The notes under the pieces: model-generated
Databases searched by the model: none
The model's input: only the letters and a program-made list of their open reading frames with translations
What the model was told of the DNA's origin: nothing
Source of the DNA: Sycon ciliatum
Lineage: Eukaryota > Porifera > Calcarea > Leucosolenida > Sycettidae
Assembly: GCF_964019385.1 (NCBI RefSeq)
Contig: NC_088654.1
Coordinates: 26,429,986 to 26,493,985 of the forward strand
Reading direction: 5' to 3'
Length of the DNA stretch: 64,000 nt
In this document: in pieces, positions 60,405 through 64,000 of the stretch
Position numbering within the stretch: position 1 is the stretch's first letter
Layout of the letters: each line of letters begins with the position of its first letter
Program-made: the position numbers and the translations under genes

Positions 60405-60419
60405 TGGACCTTGGACGCC

Positions 60420-60434
60420 CATCGCGTAGCGATG
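60420..60434 (-). other. 3' stem-loop of the LINE
   Basis: CATCGC-GTA-GCGATG (plus strand) is a perfect 6-bp stem with a 3-nt loop, directly inside the CCTTGGACCTTGGAC end motif. The homologous position in the truncated copy (6606-6622) keeps the loop and pairing but has a different stem sequence. In CR1/L2-type LINEs a 3' stem-loop is recognised by the RT, and a similar role is inferred here. Confidence 0.55.
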
Positions 60435-60439
60435 ATGGC

Positions 60440-63400
60440 TCAGACGCGGCAGTGGGGGGCGTGCCTCCTCAGGTCCCCAATGCGGCCAAAGGGACGGCCA
60501 CATGCGCAACGGAACTCTTTCGGTCCGGGTGGAGGAGGCTGCTGACGACACAACCGCTTCCAGGTTGGGCGATCCTGGGCTTGATGGAACCATTCTCCCT
60601 CTCCGATCTGTGCCGCAGCTAGATCAGTGACAACAACGTCACGCCATCGCTTCTTCGGACCGTGGCGGGGGCGAGTGGCATATAACTCGCCAAATACCAT
60701 CTGCTGCGGAGTGCGGTGTTCCTCCATACGGGCAATGTGCCCCAGCCAGCGCAGACGATGCTGTCGGAGCAAATCGGAGATGTCAAGAGACATGCCAAAT
60801 CGCCTGCCCAATTCTGCCGATGTGAGCCTGTCCTCCCACTGCTGGATCCGCGATACACCGAGGATAGACCGAATACAGGAGCGATGGAAGACGGTCAGCC
60901 GATGGACGTGGGTAGCCTTCACAGCCCATGTCTCTGCACCGTAGAACAGAGTGCTCAGGACAAAAGCGCGATATACCGTGCACTTAATGTCGATGGATAA
61001 ACCCCGGCACCGGAAAATCGGGGTCAGGAGGCAACCAAACACACGAGATGCCTTGGCCAAGCGGGAGGTGATCTCCACGTCCAGTGACCCATCGCAACTC
61101 ACCACACTACCGAGGTAAGTAAAGCCGGAGACCATCTCCACAACTCCACCATCATCGAGGACGACATCAGGTTGTAGGTCCCCCGGGCCGACTGCTATGG
61201 CCTTTGTCTTGGCGATGCTGACAGTGAGACCCCACTGAGAGGCACAGGCGATGAACTCGTTTGCCAGGGTCTCCAGATGTTCTCTTGATGTGGTGTATAC
61301 AGCGGCATCATCAGCGAACTGGGACTCGGTAACTTGGTACGTGTTCAGTCGCGCCTTGGTTGTTCGATCCCCAACAAGCTTCCGGCCAGGGCGTGAGCGC
61401 AGGGACACGCCGGGAACAGAAGAGCGGGAACGCCAAGACGACATTACGGCAGCAAAATACAGATTGAATAGGGTGGGGGCAAGAGTACAGCCTTGGCGAA
61501 GACCATTGTTAACATATATGTCCTCCGTCAAGCGACCAGATATACGAACCCGAGCCCTCATGCCGACATGTAGGGACCGAATCAAGCTGAGAAGGGTAGG
61601 TGGAATACCGAGCTTCCCGAGGACAAGCCACAACGCCTCACGAGGTATGCTGTCATAAGCCTTCTTCAGGTCGACAAATATGACATACAGTGGCGTATCA
61701 TGTTCGATGGCCTTCTCGATTAGCTGGCGCGCCACAAACACCATGTCGACGCACCCACGTCCCTTCCTAAAACCGCACTGTGACTCAGGCAGCACATCCT
61801 CGGACAGTTCCTGAAGGCGATCCTGGATAACCCGTGCAAACAGCTTACCGACTACATCCAACAGGCTGATGCCTCGCCAATTGTCACATGACCGTAGGTC
61901 GCCTTTCTTCGGTATGGGTACAATCTCAGCGTCGCGCCACTCAGAAACAACGGAGCCACCTGCCCAAATCTGGGAAATCAGAGAATGAATACGCCGGTGG
62001 AGAGCAAGACCGCCACCCAGCACCAATTCCGGCACAATACCTGACGAGCCACCAGCCGTGCCCCTACTCATCCTCCGCATCGCAGCCATCACCTCCTCAA
62101 ATGTCGGGGCCATGTCAAGTTCATGACGCGGCTCAGCAGTAGGCATGTTATCAATGACATGCATACTAAACTGACTAGCAATGTTGAGCACTCTGTCGAA
62201 GTGTGCATGCCAACGCGTAACAAGACTTTCCGGGCTGTCAGTAAGGTGTCCGTCTCCATCATAAACCGCCGAGGGTGTGACCGTACGCCTGCCATCATCC
62301 ACTCGCTGCAATTTTCGGATGCATTTCCACCTCACACAGCCATCCCTTTGAGCACGCTCAGCATCACCGACCACCTCACGGATCCATTGTTCCTTTGCAC
62401 CACGCACCGCCCTCGCAACCGACCGCTGGGCTGATCTAAATCCGGAACGTGTCGTTTGATTGCCTGCCGACAACATTCGTTCATGGGCACGTCGCTTCGC
62501 CTCAATAAGTGGCTCCAATGCTGCCCTATTCTCCAGAAACCAGTCTGGTTGCCGCCGCCGACCATGGCCCAGTGTTCTCTCCGCTACGCTGGTGATGTCA
62601 TCACGAAGGGAATTCCAGGTCTCTTCAACACTCTGGCCACCACCGACCGCGCCACCACAGGCTGCCTCCATTGACTCTCGGTACTGCAGTAACGTATCAG
62701 GCTCACGCAGGCGATGGGTGGCATACGACCTCCGCTTAGGGACAGTGGATCTACGTTGGACGAAGTCCAGGACAAGCTTGGCCCGAACCATGTAGTGGTC
62801 AGTCCAGCACAGTGCGCCGCGGACAACACCAACGTCCTTACAGTAGCAGCAATGAGCTGTACGCATGATGACATAATCAATGAGATGCACTTGGCGAGTG
62901 GCTGGATGAGTCCATGTTCCACGCTTACTTCGTCCCTTCTTGTACCATGTATTCATTACTGACAATTGATTAGCTGCACAGAATGACAACAGCTCCTCAC
63001 CAGCCCGATTGCAATTTCCAAGGCCAAATTGGCCCAAGACACAACCCCACATCCGCTCATCCCCTGGCATGCCATCGATACGACTCACAGCGCTGTCTGC
63101 ATAGTCAGTGCTGGACCCGACGCGCGCGTTCAAATCCCCAAGGAGCACAAGAACATCTCTGGATGGGATACTGTCCACAACTCGTTGCAAGTCATCGAAA
63201 AACTTGCGTCTTACGTTCGGTGGGGCTTTACTCGTTGGAGCATAAACATTGACGATAGAGACACAGAAATCTGCGTGTCGCTTACCTCCACCAGGGAGTT
63301 TATCACCTCGCTTGGCGACAAGAAGACGAGCAGTGACAATACGCGAACTGACGGCGCTCCACTGCTCCCCTCCGCTCTTCCACATCCCGGTCACGGCGGA

Positions 63401-63733
63401 ATTCATCAAAATTCCAACTCCCTCGTTCCGGCGGCCGGGCTCACTCCCCAAAGGCAAAGGCCTCCCAGAGTGTAACAACGTACCGCTCCCAGCAGGCCAG
63501 ACGTCGCTTCCAAACCATTTCGTCTCCTGAATACCAGCAACGTCCACGCCGAACCTGCCGAGTTCCTCCACAAGAAAATCCAGTTTCCTGTCAACGGCGG
63601 TATCCGAGACATTTTTATTTTTACGGCATATTTTGGCATCACCAGCGTCCTCCACCAAGGACCGAACGTTCCATGTCGCAGTGACCAGTGTCCCCTTCGC
63701 CTTCGTCTTCCCCGTCCTCCTCGTTGTGACCAT
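60440..63733 (-). CDS. LINE endonuclease-reverse transcriptase, 1,097 aa
   Basis: Encodes the retrotransposition enzyme: target nicking by an APE-like endonuclease and target-primed reverse transcription of the element RNA. The endonuclease spans residues ~14-320 with W21-N22 of TWNVRSL, E70 of IQETKW, D200/N202 of LGDLNARVG, D286 of LIDYVI and H313 of the TDH motif. RT spans ~570-880: PIPKKGD, CGFRKGRGC, D688 of FVDLKKAYD, GLRQGCTLAP, FADD (806-809), and TKAIAV followed by FTYLGS. The C-terminal region has RWLGHIARM and GPKKRWRD and ends in a Cys/His motif (C1076, C1078, H1091, C1095). Start: ATG at 63733, with an in-frame TGA at 63737-63739, two codons upstream, excluding an earlier start. 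The frame is unbroken. The clade (RTE-, CR1- or L2-like) cannot be fixed by eye. Confidence 0.93.
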   Translation of the reverse strand: MVTTRRTGKTKAKGTLVTATWNVRSLVEDAGDAKICRKNKNVSDTAVDRKLDFLVEELGRFGVDVAGIQETKWFGSDVWPAGSGTLLHSGRPLPLGSEPGRRNEGVGILMNSAVTGMWKSGGEQWSAVSSRIVTARLLVAKRGDKLPGGGKRHADFCVSIVNVYAPTSKAPPNVRRKFFDDLQRVVDSIPSRDVLVLLGDLNARVGSSTDYADSAVSRIDGMPGDERMWGCVLGQFGLGNCNRAGEELLSFCAANQLSVMNTWYKKGRSKRGTWTHPATRQVHLIDYVIMRTAHCCYCKDVGVVRGALCWTDHYMVRAKLVLDFVQRRSTVPKRRSYATHRLREPDTLLQYRESMEAACGGAVGGGQSVEETWNSLRDDITSVAERTLGHGRRRQPDWFLENRAALEPLIEAKRRAHERMLSAGNQTTRSGFRSAQRSVARAVRGAKEQWIREVVGDAERAQRDGCVRWKCIRKLQRVDDGRRTVTPSAVYDGDGHLTDSPESLVTRWHAHFDRVLNIASQFSMHVIDNMPTAEPRHELDMAPTFEEVMAAMRRMSRGTAGGSSGIVPELVLGGGLALHRRIHSLISQIWAGGSVVSEWRDAEIVPIPKKGDLRSCDNWRGISLLDVVGKLFARVIQDRLQELSEDVLPESQCGFRKGRGCVDMVFVARQLIEKAIEHDTPLYVIFVDLKKAYDSIPREALWLVLGKLGIPPTLLSLIRSLHVGMRARVRISGRLTEDIYVNNGLRQGCTLAPTLFNLYFAAVMSSWRSRSSVPGVSLRSRPGRKLVGDRTTKARLNTYQVTESQFADDAAVYTTSREHLETLANEFIACASQWGLTVSIAKTKAIAVGPGDLQPDVVLDDGGVVEMVSGFTYLGSVVSCDGSLDVEITSRLAKASRVFGCLLTPIFRCRGLSIDIKCTVYRAFVLSTLFYGAETWAVKATHVHRLTVFHRSCIRSILGVSRIQQWEDRLTSAELGRRFGMSLDISDLLRQHRLRWLGHIARMEEHRTPQQMVFGELYATRPRHGPKKRWRDVVVTDLAAAQIGEGEWFHQAQDRPTWKRLCRQQPPPPGPKEFRCACGRPFGRIGDLRRHAPHCRV

Positions 63734-63953
63734 AATTCATTCAAATTCAAAAAACTACAAATTCCCCAAACCACTTCGTCTGACTAGTGCAATGCGTACA
63801 ACAAACCTCCCGACAGCTCGCAAGGCTGTCAGGACGGGCCACAGCAGCCAAGGCCTGGTCTCCACCATACGGCACTTGGCTGCCAAGTGTGGCTAATCCA
63901 TCATTGAGACAGAGCTCAAAAAGAGCAAACTGCCTCCTCCAACAACAAGTTGC

Positions 63954-63954
<1 letters not shown>
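63734..63954 (-). promoter_or_regulatory. LINE 5' leader (presumed internal promoter region)
   Basis: 221 bp lie between the 5'-side (AC)n and the ORF start. APE-type LINEs normally carry an internal promoter here. I see no defined motif, so the role is inferred from position only. Confidence 0.4.

Positions 63955-64000
<46 letters not shown>
63955..64000. repeat. (AC)n microsatellite running off the window
   Basis: At least 46 bp of uninterrupted AC on the 5' side of the LINE, continuing beyond the window end. Confidence 0.95.

Overview
This is a eukaryotic, almost certainly metazoan (probably invertebrate), repeat-dominated chromosomal segment. I find no host protein-coding gene, no rRNA, no functional tRNA and no bacterial-type operon. 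The evidence is a ~45 kb short-period satellite, very long (AC)n microsatellites, an intact APE-endonuclease/reverse-transcriptase LINE, 3' ends of other LINEs, a tRNA-derived SINE-like relic, and many inverted-repeat (MITE/foldback) elements. I cannot name the species.

Layout. 1-9030: a transposon graveyard. It holds two 3' ends of one LINE family (1-160, 4460-4684), a TTAA-flanked foldback element with ~390 bp arms (845-1714), several smaller hairpin elements, a tRNA-like SINE head (3808-3888), low-complexity CCN/CA tracts, a 5'-truncated LINE C-terminus with an (AC)n tail (6501-6880), and a possible Ty3/gypsy RT relic (about 8420-8640). 9031-58154: one giant 27-bp satellite array of about 1,650 units, all in one orientation. 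It is split by a 200-N gap (21301-21500) and by a 4,164-bp TA-flanked inverted-repeat DNA transposon (30336-34499). Deleting that element plus one TA restores an unbroken 27-bp unit. The array shows higher-order structure: 16-mer, 63-65-mer and 86-mer repeats, and a 103-unit (2,781-bp) tandem duplication. 58155-59338: two inverted-repeat elements and degenerate short repeats. 59339-60402: a perfect (AC)532 tract. 60403-63954: a complete LINE on the minus strand, with a 1,097-aa ORF (APE endonuclease, RT, C-terminal Cys/His motif), a 221-bp 5' leader and a very short 3' UTR. 63955-64000: another (AC)n tract running out of the window.

How it fits together. The only protein likely to be functional is the LINE ORF. 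Its 3' end (a small stem-loop, a doubled CCTTGGA-type motif, then (AC)n on the plus strand) recurs in the truncated relative at 6501-6880. The full element also has (AC)n at its 5' side, so this family may insert into, or create, AC/GT microsatellites. The satellite is open in all six frames, because its unit is 9 codons long and contains no stop triplet on either strand. The resulting multi-thousand-residue frames are not evidence of genes.
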